NCBI RefSeq assembly: GCF_024764835.1 | Contig: NZ_JALIGE010000068.1 | Coordinates: forward strand, 213,099 to 277,098 | DNA: 64,000 nucleotides | DNA from: Scandinavium hiltneri | GTDB lineage: Bacteria; Pseudomonadota; Gammaproteobacteria; Enterobacterales; Enterobacteriaceae | Direction: 5' to 3' | Shown: positions 17,043-26,644 of the stretch, in pieces | Position numbering within the stretch: position 1 is the first letter of the stretch | Layout: every line of letters starts with the position of its first letter | Translations under genes and position numbers: made by a program | The notes under the pieces: model-generated | The model's database searches: none | The model's input: the letters and a program-made list of their open reading frames with translations, nothing else | Told to the model about the DNA's origin: nothing

Positions 17043-17252
17043 TTACCAGCGGTAATCGTTGCGGGTTTCCCAGTCTTTGACCTCGTCCTCGGCCTGATCT
17101 TTCGCGTATCCGTAACGTTCCTGGATTTTCCCGACCAGCTGGTCGCGCTTACCTTCGATAACCGTAAAGTCATCATCGGTGAGCTTACCCCATTTCTCTT
17201 TCACTTTACCTTTCAGCTGTTTCCAGTTGCCGCCGACTTCGTCTTTATTCAT
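17043..17252 (-). CDS. yjbJ: CsbD-family stress protein YjbJ
   Basis: A 69-residue, highly charged, helical protein (MNKDEVGGNWKQLKGKVKEK...) of the CsbD family. It is abundant in stationary phase in E. coli and of unclear function. No signal peptide or membrane segment. Length and sequence match E. coli YjbJ. Confidence 0.95.
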   Translation of the reverse strand: MNKDEVGGNWKQLKGKVKEKWGKLTDDDFTVIEGKRDQLVGKIQERYGYAKDQAEDEVKDWETRNDYRW

Positions 17253-17400
17253 GATCTATTCCTCATCAGTTCGGTGGTGCAGAGTGAAGATACGTCGTCC
17301 GTTAACACCGTTTTCTGCTGGACGTGATAAAGAGTATAGGTAAGCATTTCGCCATCCGGGGATTATTCAGAATCTTTAACCACCGGGTGAAATTAAGCCG

Positions 17401-18720
17401 TTACGAAAACCAGGTTCCTTGTTGCCAGTGACGTCGCCAAATCCACGCCAGAGACAGCCCGCGCAGCGCCAGGAACACCGCCAGCGCCAGCCATAATCCG
17501 TGATTGCCCAACACCGGCACCGTCAACAGCGTGAGGGCAAAACCCGCAGCCGCCACCGCCATGCTGTTACGCATTTCCGCCCCGCGCGTCGCGCCGATAA
17601 ACATGCCGTCGAGCAGATAACACCACACGCCGATCACCGGTAAAACCACCTGCCAGATAACGTAGCGATCGGCCAGCTCACGCAGTTGGGTAATCGATGT
17701 CAACATCGCGACGATGTGCTCCCCCGCCACGGAATAAATCAGCGCAAAGGCCAGAGCAACCATTCCGGACTGACGGCAGGCCGCTTTCCAGACGCCCAAC
17801 AGCTGGCTGTCATCCCGCGCGCCGTAAGCCTGCCCGGAATGCGCTTCTACCGCATAGGCAAAACCATCCAGCGCGTAAGCGGTGAAGGTAAGCATCGTCA
17901 TCAGCACCGCATTCACGGCGACGATATCGCTGCCCAGTCGCGCGCCAAATACCGTGAGCGCACCAAAACAGAGCTGCAGGAGCAGCGAGCGCAGCATGAT
18001 GTCGCGATTCAACGCCAGCAGGCGGCGAATATTGCCTCGCCAGGACTCTTTGAGCATCTCCAGCGATATACCGCGCAGGTGCAGCACGCGCCGCACCATC
18101 AGCAAGCCAATGAAAAATGTCACGTATTCGGAACATGCCGTCGCCAACGCTGCGCCCTGCACGTTCATGTGCAGGCCCATCACCAGCCATAAATCGAGCA
18201 CGATGTTTAAGACGTTGCCGACCACCAGCAAAATCACCGGCGCGCGCGCGTACTGTACACCGAGCAGCCAGCCGAGCAGAACCAGGTTTGCCAGGGACGC
18301 AGGAGCGCTTAACCAACGGATTTCGAGGAAACGCCGCGCCTGTTCCAGTACAGCATCGCTGCCGCCGACAATATGCAGCGCCAGGTCAATCAGAGGGGTG
18401 CGGAGCACGACAATCACCAGGCCCGCCCCCAGCGCCAGCAGCAAAGGCTGCACCAACGCGCGAGCAAGACGCATAGGGTCTTTAGCGCCGTAGGCTTGTG
18501 CGGTGAGGCCGGTGGTGCTCATGCGCAGGAATAACAACAGCATGAACAAGAAACTGGTCGCCATGGAACCGATCGCCACGCCGCCGAGATAAACAGGGCT
18601 GTCGAGATGACCGATGACCGCCGTATCCACCAGCCCCAACAGCGGCACGGTGATATTTGAGAAAATCATCGGCAGCGCGAGACGCCACAATGCCTTGTCT
18701 GCAGTGGTGAAGAGCGGCAT
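17401..18720 (-). CDS. dinF: MATE-family efflux protein DinF
   Basis: A 439-residue inner-membrane exporter with about 12 hydrophobic segments; the opening ALWRLALPMIFSNITVPLLG and the central NRDIMLRSLLLQL match E. coli DinF. The family exports drugs or metabolites against Na+ or H+. It follows lexA on the same strand by about 140 bp and in E. coli is cotranscribed with lexA, so it would be induced in the SOS response. Confidence 0.95.
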   Translation of the reverse strand: MPLFTTADKALWRLALPMIFSNITVPLLGLVDTAVIGHLDSPVYLGGVAIGSMATSFLFMLLLFLRMSTTGLTAQAYGAKDPMRLARALVQPLLLALGAGLVIVVLRTPLIDLALHIVGGSDAVLEQARRFLEIRWLSAPASLANLVLLGWLLGVQYARAPVILLVVGNVLNIVLDLWLVMGLHMNVQGAALATACSEYVTFFIGLLMVRRVLHLRGISLEMLKESWRGNIRRLLALNRDIMLRSLLLQLCFGALTVFGARLGSDIVAVNAVLMTMLTFTAYALDGFAYAVEAHSGQAYGARDDSQLLGVWKAACRQSGMVALAFALIYSVAGEHIVAMLTSITQLRELADRYVIWQVVLPVIGVWCYLLDGMFIGATRGAEMRNSMAVAAAGFALTLLTVPVLGNHGLWLALAVFLALRGLSLAWIWRRHWQQGTWFS

Positions 18721-18858
18721 GAGAAAACCTGTGATTGTGAATGGGTAAAACGAAGTGGCGCCAGAATAGCGCCACTCTTCCCGTCATAGCTTACGTGCTG
18801 ATGTTCTGGCGATGTATGCCTGAACGCAACGTGAATTATTGAGGGTGTCTAAAGCTAA

Positions 18859-19467
18859 TTATAGCCACTCGCCGTTGCGAATAACGCCAACCGCCAGCCC
18901 TTCGATGGAGAAGTTCTGCTGACGCAGATCGACTACAATCGGAGAAAATTCGCTGTTTTCAGGCAACAGCTCAACAGTGCTGCCCTGTTTTTTCAGGCGC
19001 TTAACCGTCACTTCATCGTCGATACGGGCGACAACAACCTGACCGTTACGCACATCCTGCGTTTTATGAACCGCGAGCAAATCCCCGTCGAGAATACCGA
19101 TATCACGCATCGACATTCCGCTGACGCGCAGCAGGAAATCGGCGCTCGGCTTGAACATCGCCGGGTCGACCTGGTAGTGGCCTTCGATATGCTGCTGTGC
19201 CAGCAGGGGTTCACCTGCCGCAACACGCCCGATCAGCGGGATACCGGTTTCTTCTTCTACCAGAAGACGAATGCCGCGAGAGGCACCGGAAACAATCTCA
19301 AGAACGCCTTTACGTGCCAGCGCTTTCAAGTGCTCTTCAGCCGCGTTCGGGGAACGGAACCCCAAGCGCTGCGCGATTTCCGCACGCGTTGGCGGCATGC
19401 CCGTCTGGCTGATGTGATCCCGGATAAGATCGAACACCTCTTGCTGCCTGGTCGTTAACGCTTTCAT
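18859..19467 (-). CDS. lexA: SOS repressor LexA
   Basis: A 202-residue transcriptional repressor and self-cleaving protease. The winged helix covers residues 1-69; the cleavage site is Ala84-Gly85 in RVAAGEP; the catalytic pair is Ser119 (VSGMSM) and Lys156 (EVTVKRL), all at E. coli positions. RecA filaments on single-stranded DNA trigger cleavage. Two LexA boxes overlap its promoter, so it is autoregulated. Confidence 0.99.
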   Translation of the reverse strand: MKALTTRQQEVFDLIRDHISQTGMPPTRAEIAQRLGFRSPNAAEEHLKALARKGVLEIVSGASRGIRLLVEEETGIPLIGRVAAGEPLLAQQHIEGHYQVDPAMFKPSADFLLRVSGMSMRDIGILDGDLLAVHKTQDVRNGQVVVARIDDEVTVKRLKKQGSTVELLPENSEFSPIVVDLRQQNFSIEGLAVGVIRNGEWL

Positions 19468-19475
19468 TCCGCCCC

Positions 19476-19491
19476 CTGGGTGTATATACAG
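19476..19491 (-). promoter_or_regulatory. LexA box 2 of lexA
   Basis: Minus-strand CTGTATATACACCCAG, matching CTG-N10-CAG, nine bases before the lexA start. Confidence 0.92.
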
Positions 19492-19496
19492 TTATG

Positions 19497-19512
19497 CTGT
19501 GAGTATATACAG
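19497..19512 (-). promoter_or_regulatory. LexA box 1 of lexA
   Basis: Minus-strand CTGTATATACTCACAG, matching CTGT-N8-ACAG exactly, five bases from box 2, as in E. coli. Confidence 0.95.
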
Positions 19513-19576
19513 TTAATGGCGAATTTGGAACCGCAAAACGCACAAAAAACCAGACGTTTGCGTAATTCTGCGGACG

Positions 19577-19945
19577 TTATCGATAATGCGACCACAACAG
19601 CGTTACCCAAGTGAGTAAGGCGACACCAATTGCCAGAAACACCGCGGCGGAACCCATATCTTTTGCACGGCCCGACAGTTCGTGGCGTTCCGTCCCTATG
19701 CGGTCAACCACCGCTTCAATCGCACTGTTGATAATTTCCACTATCATCACCAGAAGTACTGAACCAATCAGTAACACTCGGGTGATGGCATCCACATCTA
19801 ACCAACAGGCGAGAATGATGGCGATAACGGCGGCAACGCCTTCCTGGCGAAAAGCGGCTTCGTTTTGCCAGGCGGCGCGAAAACCTTTCCAGGAGTAGCC
19901 TGCTGCTTTGAAGATTCGGGTTAACCCGGTGGTATCATTTGCCAT
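19577..19945 (-). CDS. dgkA: Diacylglycerol kinase
   Basis: A 122-residue trimeric inner-membrane kinase that phosphorylates diacylglycerol released during membrane-derived oligosaccharide and lipopolysaccharide modification. Three membrane helices follow an amphipathic start; the conserved active-site stretch is EIINSAIEAVVDRIG and the second RHELSGRAKDMGSAAV. The ATG at 19945 matches E. coli (MANxTTG); the codon before it is TTG. It is divergent from plsB. Confidence 0.97.
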   Translation of the reverse strand: MANDTTGLTRIFKAAGYSWKGFRAAWQNEAAFRQEGVAAVIAIILACWLDVDAITRVLLIGSVLLVMIVEIINSAIEAVVDRIGTERHELSGRAKDMGSAAVFLAIGVALLTWVTLLWSHYR

Positions 19946-20074
19946 CAAAAGAACCTTTTACATTATTTAGCATCAATGTCACTGCACGCCTGACGCGGTA
20001 GAACAGATATTCTGTGCACTTTCTGTTATCCTTGCGGCGCATTTGCATGATTAACCAGAGGCTTTACATCGTTT

Positions 20075-22495
20075 ATGTCTGGCTGGCCACGAATTTACTA
20101 CAAATTACTGAATTTACCATTAAGCGTGCTGGTAAAAAGTAAGTCTATCCCGGCAAATCCTGCTGAGGAACTGGGACTCGATACTTCACGCCCTATTATG
20201 TACGTTCTGCCGTATAACTCGAAGGCAGATCTGCTGACTTTACGCGCCCAATGTCTGACGCATGGTCTTCCGGACCCGCTTGAGCCGCTCGTAATCGACG
20301 GCACCGAGCTGCCGCGTTACGTGTTCATTCACGGCGGGCCGCGCGCGTTTACGTATTACACGCCGAAAGAAGAGTCTATCAAGCTGTTCCACAATTATCT
20401 GGATTTGCATCGCAGCAACCCAGAACTCGATGTGCAGATGGTGCCGGTGTCCGTGATGTTTGGGCGCTCCCCGGGCCGCGAAAAAGGCGAAGTAAACCCG
20501 CCGCTGCGCATGATGAATGGCTTCCAGAAATTATTTGCCGTGACCTGGCTCGGTCGCGACAGCTTCGTGCGTTTCTCTCCGTCCGTTTCGCTGCGCCGCA
20601 TGGCCACCGAGCACGGCACCGATAAAATTATTGCACAGAAACTGGCACGTGTGGCACGAACGCACTTTGCCCGTCAGCGTCTGGCTGCCGTCGGCCCGCG
20701 TCTGCCTGCACGTCAGGACTTGTTCAACAAGCTGTTGGCGTCCAAAGCGATTGCGCGCGCGGTGGAAGACGAAGCGCGCAGCAAGAAAATTTCCCATGAG
20801 AAAGCGCAGCAAAACGCCGTCGCTTTGATGGAAGAGATTGCCGCGAATTTCTCTTACGAAATGATTCGCCTCACCGATCGCGTGCTGGGCTTCACCTGGA
20901 ACCGTTTGTACCAGGGGATCAACGTTAATAACGCCGAGCGCGTGCGCCAGCTGGCTCACGACGGCCATGAAATTGTTTATGTGCCCTGCCACCGCAGCCA
21001 CATGGACTACATGCTGCTGTCCTACGTGCTCTATCACCAAGGGCTGGTGCCGCCGCATATCGCCGCAGGCATCAACCTGAATTTCTGGCCAGCCGGCCCG
21101 ATTTTCCGTCGTCTGGGCGCGTTCTTTATTCGTCGTACCTTCAAGGGCAACAAGCTCTATTCCACCGTGTTCCGTGAATACCTTGGCGAGCTGTTCAGCC
21201 GTGGTTACTCCGTAGAATACTTCGTGGAAGGCGGTCGTTCCCGTACCGGTCGTCTGCTGGACCCGAAAACAGGCACCCTGTCGATGACCATTCAAGCGAT
21301 GCTGCGCGGCGGCACCCGACCTATCACCCTCGTACCGATCTACATCGGCTATGAGCACGTGATGGAGGTAGGGACTTACGCGAAAGAACTGCGGGGCGCG
21401 ACCAAAGAGAAAGAGAGCCTGCCGCAGATGCTGCGCGGGTTAAGCAAGCTGCGCAATCTCGGCCAGGGTTACGTCAACTTTGGCGAGCCGTTGCCGCTGA
21501 TGACCTACCTGAACCAGCACGTGCCGGAATGGCGTGAATCTATCGATCCGATTGAATCCATTCGCCCGGCATGGCTGACGCCAACGGTGAATAACATCGC
21601 CGAAGACCTGATGGTGCGCATTAACAACGCAGGCGCGGCTAACGCCATGAACCTGTGCTGTACCGCGCTGCTGGCGTCACGTCAACGCTCTCTGACCCGC
21701 GAACAGCTGACCGAACAGCTGGAATGCTACCTGCAGCTGATGCGCAATGTGCCCTACGCGGCGGATGCCACCGTGCCGTCGGTCACTGCCAGCGCGCTGA
21801 TTGACCACGCGTTGCAGATGAACAAATTCGAAGTCGAGAAAGACACCATCGGCGATATCATCATTCTGCCGCGCGAGCAGGCAGTGCTGATGACGTACTA
21901 TCGCAACAACATCACCCATATGCTGATGATTCCGTCCCTGTTGGCGGCTATCGTGACGCAGCATCGCACTATCTCGCGCACCGAGATGGTCCGTCATGTG
22001 GAGATGCTGTATCCGATGCTGAAATCCGAACTGTTCCTGCGCTGGGAAAAGGAAGAGTTGGCGGGCGTTATTGACGAGCTGCTGGCAGAAATGCAGCGTC
22101 AGGAGCTGGTGACTATTGAGAACGACGATGTTCGCATTAATCCGTCGCACTCCCGTACCCTGCAGCTGTTGGCCGCCGGGGCGCGTGAAACGCTGCAACG
22201 TTATGCGATAACCTTCTGGCTGCTGAGCGCGAATCCGTCCATCAACCGTAGCACGCTTGAAAAAGAGAGCCGTACCGTGGCTCAGCGTCTGTCGGTGCTG
22301 CACGGCATCAACGCGCCGGAGTTCTTCGACAAAGCGGTGTTCAGTACTCTGGTGCTAACCCTGCGTGACGAAGGCTACATCAGCGACAGTGGCGATGCCG
22401 AACCGGCTGAGACAATGAAAATCTATCAGCTGCTGGCCGAACTGCTGGCACCGGATGTCCGTCTGACTATCGAGAGCGCCAGTCAGGACGCTTGA
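20075..22495 (+). CDS. plsB: Glycerol-3-phosphate 1-O-acyltransferase
   Basis: An 806-residue inner-membrane enzyme that catalyses the first acylation of sn-glycerol 3-phosphate in phospholipid synthesis. The acyltransferase HX4D motif is His306-Asp311 in CHRSHMD; the glycerol phosphate-binding blocks GAFFIRRTF, VEYFVEGGRSRTGR and ITLVPIYIGYEHV follow. Length matches E. coli (807). The divergence between dgkA and plsB (about 130 bp) and the terminator after the gene fit a single-gene unit. Confidence 0.98.
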   Translation: MSGWPRIYYKLLNLPLSVLVKSKSIPANPAEELGLDTSRPIMYVLPYNSKADLLTLRAQCLTHGLPDPLEPLVIDGTELPRYVFIHGGPRAFTYYTPKEESIKLFHNYLDLHRSNPELDVQMVPVSVMFGRSPGREKGEVNPPLRMMNGFQKLFAVTWLGRDSFVRFSPSVSLRRMATEHGTDKIIAQKLARVARTHFARQRLAAVGPRLPARQDLFNKLLASKAIARAVEDEARSKKISHEKAQQNAVALMEEIAANFSYEMIRLTDRVLGFTWNRLYQGINVNNAERVRQLAHDGHEIVYVPCHRSHMDYMLLSYVLYHQGLVPPHIAAGINLNFWPAGPIFRRLGAFFIRRTFKGNKLYSTVFREYLGELFSRGYSVEYFVEGGRSRTGRLLDPKTGTLSMTIQAMLRGGTRPITLVPIYIGYEHVMEVGTYAKELRGATKEKESLPQMLRGLSKLRNLGQGYVNFGEPLPLMTYLNQHVPEWRESIDPIESIRPAWLTPTVNNIAEDLMVRINNAGAANAMNLCCTALLASRQRSLTREQLTEQLECYLQLMRNVPYAADATVPSVTASALIDHALQMNKFEVEKDTIGDIIILPREQAVLMTYYRNNITHMLMIPSLLAAIVTQHRTISRTEMVRHVEMLYPMLKSELFLRWEKEELAGVIDELLAEMQRQELVTIENDDVRINPSHSRTLQLLAAGARETLQRYAITFWLLSANPSINRSTLEKESRTVAQRLSVLHGINAPEFFDKAVFSTLVLTLRDEGYISDSGDAEPAETMKIYQLLAELLAPDVRLTIESASQDA

Positions 22496-22505
22496 TATCA
22501 GCGCA

Positions 22506-22548
22506 TAAAAAAAGCCGGAGCAATGTGAGTTGCTCCGGCTTTTTTGTT
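22506..22548 (+). terminator. Intrinsic terminator of plsB
   Basis: AAAAAGCCGGAGCAA, 9-nt loop, TTGCTCCGGCTTTTTT and a further T-run. The A-run on the other side makes it usable by ubiA as well. Confidence 0.9.
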
Positions 22549-22566
22549 TTTGTTACCGGGTGATCA

Positions 22567-22600
22567 TGCCCGGCGGCGCTGCGCTTGCACGGGCCTACAG
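22567..22600. repeat. REP sequence after plsB
   Basis: GCCCGGCGGCGCTGCGCTT then GCACGGGCCTAC, a typical REP palindrome, between the plsB terminator and the ubiA stop. Confidence 0.75.
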
Positions 22601-22602
22601 GG

Positions 22603-23472
22603 TTAAACCATATAACTCATCGCCAGGCCGATAAACAGTACCAGCCCCACGTAGTTATTGTTCAAAAACGCCTTGAAACAGGCATCACGGTCACGGTCTT
22701 TAATCAATTTTTGCTGGTAAACGAACAGCGCACCGGCGACAAATATCGACCAGTAGAACGCCCAATTTAAGCCGCTCATCCAGCCCACGGCGGCCATCAG
22801 CGCCAGTACGGCCACCTGCAAAATACCGATAATCAGTTTGTCCTGTTTACCGAACAAAATGGCCGTTGATTTCACGCCAATCTTCAGGTCGTCGTCTCTG
22901 TCGACCATCGCGTACTGGGTGTCGTACGCCACGGCCCAGCAAATATTGGCGAGGAACATCAGCCAGCAACTCAGGGGCAGTGATTCACTCACAGCGGCAT
23001 AAGCCATCGGAATCGACCAGCCAAAGGCCGCGCCCAGCACCACCTGCGGCAGATGGGTGTAGCGCTTCATAAATGGATACACCCACGCCAGCGCCAGCCC
23101 TGCCACCGACAGCAGAATAGTCATCTTATTGAGCGTCAGTACCAGCAAGAACGAGAGCACCACCAGCACGATAAACAGCGTACGCGCCCCTTTTTCACTC
23201 ACATCACCGCTGGGTAGCGGGCGATGCGCAGTGCGCTTAACATGTCCGTCAATTTTGCGGTCCGCGTAATCATTCACTACACAACCGGCGGCGCGCATCA
23301 GCCAGACGCCCGCCACAAACACCGCGAGGATCCACAGCGGCGGCACGCCAGGCATCGCCACCCACAGCGCCCATAACGTCGGCCAAAGCAGCAGCAGCGA
23401 GCCGATTGGCTTATCAATTCTCATCAGACGGCTATAAGCCTGCAGCTTATTCTGCGTCAGACTCCTCTCCAT
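22603..23472 (-). CDS. ubiA: 4-hydroxybenzoate octaprenyltransferase
   Basis: A 289-residue inner-membrane prenyltransferase that joins the octaprenyl chain to 4-hydroxybenzoate in ubiquinone synthesis. The first Asp-rich motif is Asn67-Asp68...Asp71...Asp75 (VVNDYADRKIDG) and the second is VDRDDDLKIGVKS; both bind the Mg-diphosphate. About nine membrane segments are visible. It follows ubiC by 13 bp, so the two are one operon. Confidence 0.97.
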   Translation of the reverse strand: MERSLTQNKLQAYSRLMRIDKPIGSLLLLWPTLWALWVAMPGVPPLWILAVFVAGVWLMRAAGCVVNDYADRKIDGHVKRTAHRPLPSGDVSEKGARTLFIVLVVLSFLLVLTLNKMTILLSVAGLALAWVYPFMKRYTHLPQVVLGAAFGWSIPMAYAAVSESLPLSCWLMFLANICWAVAYDTQYAMVDRDDDLKIGVKSTAILFGKQDKLIIGILQVAVLALMAAVGWMSGLNWAFYWSIFVAGALFVYQQKLIKDRDRDACFKAFLNNNYVGLVLFIGLAMSYMV

Positions 23473-23485
23473 AATTCACTTCCTC

Positions 23486-23983
23486 TCAGTACAGCGGCGA
23501 CGCAGGCAGAAACAGCTCGGTTAACAGCAGCGGTTTTCCGCTCAGCCGGAGACGGGAACGACGCCCCCACAGCTCTGCATCTTTACCAATTTCAATAAAA
23601 TCACGGGTTAAAGTGGATGACGTAAACAGATAGCGTCCCAGCGGCGTTTTGCCCAGCTGTTGCAGCTGTAGCTCGGGCCCGCTCAGGGTGGATTCCGGGA
23701 CCACCGTGCGCCCGGCAAGCCAGGGTTCACCGTCAGCACACAGCAAAATTTCACGCAGCCAGTAGCGCGCTTCAACAGGCAGCAATGCCTGCTCTGCAAT
23801 AATCTCATCCTGACCGACAAAACCTTCGCGGATAAGCGTCACAGTGACACGCTTGCCCTGCTGTTCGAAGCGTTTGGTCATGGAATCTTCCAGCAGCAAC
23901 CAGTCAAGCTGTGCCGCATCGAGTTCCGGAAGGGTGGTGTAATAGCGTAGCGCACGCAGTTGCGCCAGCGCAGGGTGTGACAT
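23486..23983 (-). CDS. ubiC: Chorismate pyruvate-lyase
   Basis: A 165-residue soluble enzyme that turns chorismate into 4-hydroxybenzoate and pyruvate, the first committed step of ubiquinone synthesis. Conserved stretches include LLEDSMTKRFEQQGK, RTVVPESTLSGPE and the C-terminal LWGRRSRL...LLTELFLPASPLY. The ATG at 23983 gives the E. coli start MSHPAL and length; the frame is open 51 codons further without homology. First gene of ubiCA. Confidence 0.97.
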   Translation of the reverse strand: MSHPALAQLRALRYYTTLPELDAAQLDWLLLEDSMTKRFEQQGKRVTVTLIREGFVGQDEIIAEQALLPVEARYWLREILLCADGEPWLAGRTVVPESTLSGPELQLQQLGKTPLGRYLFTSSTLTRDFIEIGKDAELWGRRSRLRLSGKPLLLTELFLPASPLY

Positions 23984-24159
23984 ACCAGGCTCTCCGATAC
24001 ATAACTTATCGGCATTGTATCGTAGAAAAGGGTTCGCGGGAGGAAGAAACGACAATATACGAGCGGCAACGCAACAGCCATGCAACGCCAGAAAAAACGG
24101 TGCGCCCAAAAGGACGCACCGAATGGCCTGGGCCAAAGATCAGCAATGTGGGGAGACGG

Positions 24160-25137
24160 TCACCCCTTGCCTTTTACACTACTGATAAAGGTTGAACGGG
24201 CCGAAGTCGAACCGAGGCGCTCGGCTTCGTTTAACAGTTTCAGGGCCTTGTCGATGTTGCCCTCGTTAACGGCCTGTTTAATCGCGGTATTGAAATAGCT
24301 TTCGGTGTCATTCAGAACCGGCTCGCTCTTCGCAGCGGGTGCAGTCGATGCCGCTGAAGCCGCAACCGGAGCCGCAACAACCGCTGCCGTTGCAGGTGCC
24401 GTGGCAGGCGCTGCGTACACTGGTGCCGCCGTGTTACCCACAGTGACAGCACCAGGGCCGGAAGAGCCAAACAGTGGGCCGACCAGCACGCTTGAAGCGG
24501 AGGACGTTTTCACTTTCAGCTTCAGGGTGCCTTCGGTCGCGTGGCGCGCAACGGGGTCCGGAATATCCGGCACCGCGTTGCCAATACCTTTGGCATACGC
24601 TTTCGCCGGGTCAATCAGCGTGGTGGTCTGCTGCAAATCTTGCGGCGTGGTGAACACCAGCACGTAAATTTTCTGCTGCCCTAACGCAGGCGTCAGGCGC
24701 ATTACCCCTTCCAGGCGGTCGGCACTCATTACACCGGGTTCTTGGTAGGTGAAATAGCTGCTTGGGAAGAACGCTGATGGCGTCATGTTCTGATCCAGGA
24801 TCAGCACGTTCGGCGCATAAACGTGGGTTTGTTTGTTCACTTCGCTGGTGAGGGTAATGTTCAGTTCACCAATGTTAGCCGGGACGCTATAGGCCGCCAC
24901 CGGGCCGGTAATGCCAGGCACGTTCAGTTGCTGCCCGCCCCCGGCGAGATCGGTACTTTGGGTTTTGGACAGATCTACCGGGGTCCAGACCAACTGTTGT
25001 AAGGCCGATGCCGGGATAGTCGGGGCGGCAGTGGTATTCTGCGGCACGAAATTGACGTCAGCGAAACTGACTGCCGGTACGCTTGCCAGCAGGCCAGCGG
25101 AGAGGCATAGCGCGATGAGACTTTTGTTCATTTTCAT
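24160..25137 (-). CDS. malM: Maltose operon periplasmic protein
   Basis: A 325-residue periplasmic protein of unclear role, last gene of the lamB operon. The signal peptide is MKMNKSLIALCLSAGLLAS with cleavage likely after SFA. The body matches E. coli MalM except for a longer Ala/Pro/Val linker near residues 238-280, which accounts for the extra 19 residues over the E. coli 306. The C-terminal part (ALKLLNEAERLGSTSARSTF) is conserved. Confidence 0.95.
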   Translation of the reverse strand: MKMNKSLIALCLSAGLLASVPAVSFADVNFVPQNTTAAPTIPASALQQLVWTPVDLSKTQSTDLAGGGQQLNVPGITGPVAAYSVPANIGELNITLTSEVNKQTHVYAPNVLILDQNMTPSAFFPSSYFTYQEPGVMSADRLEGVMRLTPALGQQKIYVLVFTTPQDLQQTTTLIDPAKAYAKGIGNAVPDIPDPVARHATEGTLKLKVKTSSASSVLVGPLFGSSGPGAVTVGNTAAPVYAAPATAPATAAVVAAPVAASAASTAPAAKSEPVLNDTESYFNTAIKQAVNEGNIDKALKLLNEAERLGSTSARSTFISSVKGKG

Positions 25138-25199
25138 TTTAATGACCTCAAAAACAGGGCTCAGCGGTAGCCAGGCAATAGCGCGCTGAGTCTAAAACA

Positions 25200-25225
25200 G
25201 AGGGGCTTTCGCCCCTCTTTCTGTG
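25200..25225 (-). terminator. Hairpin between lamB and malM
   Basis: Minus-strand GAGGGGC, loop GAAA, GCCCCTC, then TGTTTT. Probably an attenuator that leaves malM expressed below lamB. Confidence 0.7.
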
Positions 25226-25254
25226 GCATAACAGTGGGTTAACTTAACTGCACA

Positions 25255-26604
25255 TTACCACCAGATTTCCATCTGGGCACCGAAGCTAAATTCGCTGTCG
25301 TCGCCACGGCCCATGCCAGCGGTCTGCATACCGAAGTTAGAATTGTAATCGGTGTTATTGGTCGCCGGGCTACCGCCAGTGTCATAACCCCAGTTTTCAT
25401 CCCACTTCGCATAGGTTGCGAACACACGCAGTGCCGGACGGGACCAGATGCTGTCGCCCGCCTGCCATTGTTGCGCGAGGGTAATTTTGTACTGATTGTT
25501 GGTGTCGCCGGTGTTCTGGGATTTGACGTTGTCGTAGCCCACTTCCAGCAAGGTACTCATGATAGGCGTCCATTTGTACATTGGACGGATACCCACGGTA
25601 TACCATTTGGTCCCGTTGTTGTTATCCCAGTCGATGTCCTGGTACATACCGACGTACATCAGGTCCCAGTCATCGCCAAGGGAGATTGCACCGTGGTCGA
25701 GAACACGCAGCAGGTGACCGTCGTTGTTGATGCCGTAAGCATACAGTTTGCCGCTTTCGTCGTTACCGACACCGACACCTGCGCCCTGAGACAACCCTTT
25801 ACCCTGTGAGGTCATAGAGTCAGTGGCGTACTGAACCACGAATTTGTTAAAGCCCTTCAGCATGCTCTGGGTATGTTCCGCAGTGAACATCCAGCCATCT
25901 TTTTGCGCTTTCGGCTGCAGGTAGTAATCGTCATTGACGTTGGTGTGACCGTAGTCAACACCCAGCTCCAGAGTACCGCCTGGGTTGATTTCCATCTGGC
26001 CCAAACGGACGTCATACACATCGTTAGCCGTGTCGGTGGTGTAATCACGCAGGTTGTTACTGGAGAAGGTTGAGGTACCACCCGCTTCCGTTGAACGGGT
26101 TGCTGCGAAGGAGAGTTTACCGATGCCCACATCCACGTTTTCCAGACCCGCGCCCGGACCGGAGATATCCCAGTAGTAGAAGTCGATCATGTGAACGTCA
26201 TGACGCTGATAGAAACGCTTACCGGCCCAGATGGTGGAACCTGGCAGTGCGTCGATCAGGTTTTTACCCTGCACGTTGGCTTCACGGAACGCCGGGTCAG
26301 TCGCTTCCCAGTCGTTCTGCTGTGCTACGGAATAAGCCACGTTAGTGTCGAAGTAGAAGCTCTTATCGCCCTCTTTCCACACTTCCTGGCCAAATTTCAG
26401 CTCGGCGTACGTTTCACATTCGTTACCGAGACGATATTTACTTTGTGCACCCGTTGCCTGGAAACACTGTTGTGCGCCGCCTTTACCGGACCAGCCGATA
26501 CCCGAACGGGCATAACCTTTAAAATCTACGGCGCCCGCGTGCGCAGACAAAATGCCTGCAGTCACGGCGATTGCCACTGGAAGTTTGCGCAGAGTAATCA
26601 TCAT
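25255..26604 (-). CDS. lamB: Maltoporin
   Basis: A 449-residue outer-membrane 18-stranded trimeric channel for maltose and maltodextrins, also the phage lambda receptor in E. coli. Signal peptide MMITLRKLPVAIAVTAGILSAHAGA; the barrel ends in ...GAQMEIWW with aromatic C-terminus. The greasy-slide and channel region VYSVAQQNDWEA-like strand FDTNVAYSVAQQNDWEATDP is conserved, while surface loops (LQPKAQKDG; GVGVGNDESG; the region before the last strand) differ from E. coli. The ATG at 26604 has AGGAG upstream; an open frame extends 30 codons more without support. Confidence 0.97.
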   Translation of the reverse strand: MMITLRKLPVAIAVTAGILSAHAGAVDFKGYARSGIGWSGKGGAQQCFQATGAQSKYRLGNECETYAELKFGQEVWKEGDKSFYFDTNVAYSVAQQNDWEATDPAFREANVQGKNLIDALPGSTIWAGKRFYQRHDVHMIDFYYWDISGPGAGLENVDVGIGKLSFAATRSTEAGGTSTFSSNNLRDYTTDTANDVYDVRLGQMEINPGGTLELGVDYGHTNVNDDYYLQPKAQKDGWMFTAEHTQSMLKGFNKFVVQYATDSMTSQGKGLSQGAGVGVGNDESGKLYAYGINNDGHLLRVLDHGAISLGDDWDLMYVGMYQDIDWDNNNGTKWYTVGIRPMYKWTPIMSTLLEVGYDNVKSQNTGDTNNQYKITLAQQWQAGDSIWSRPALRVFATYAKWDENWGYDTGGSPATNNTDYNSNFGMQTAGMGRGDDSEFSFGAQMEIWW

Positions 26605-26644
26605 TCTATCTCCTGAGACCATTGCTTTTCTTTTGTTATGGGAT

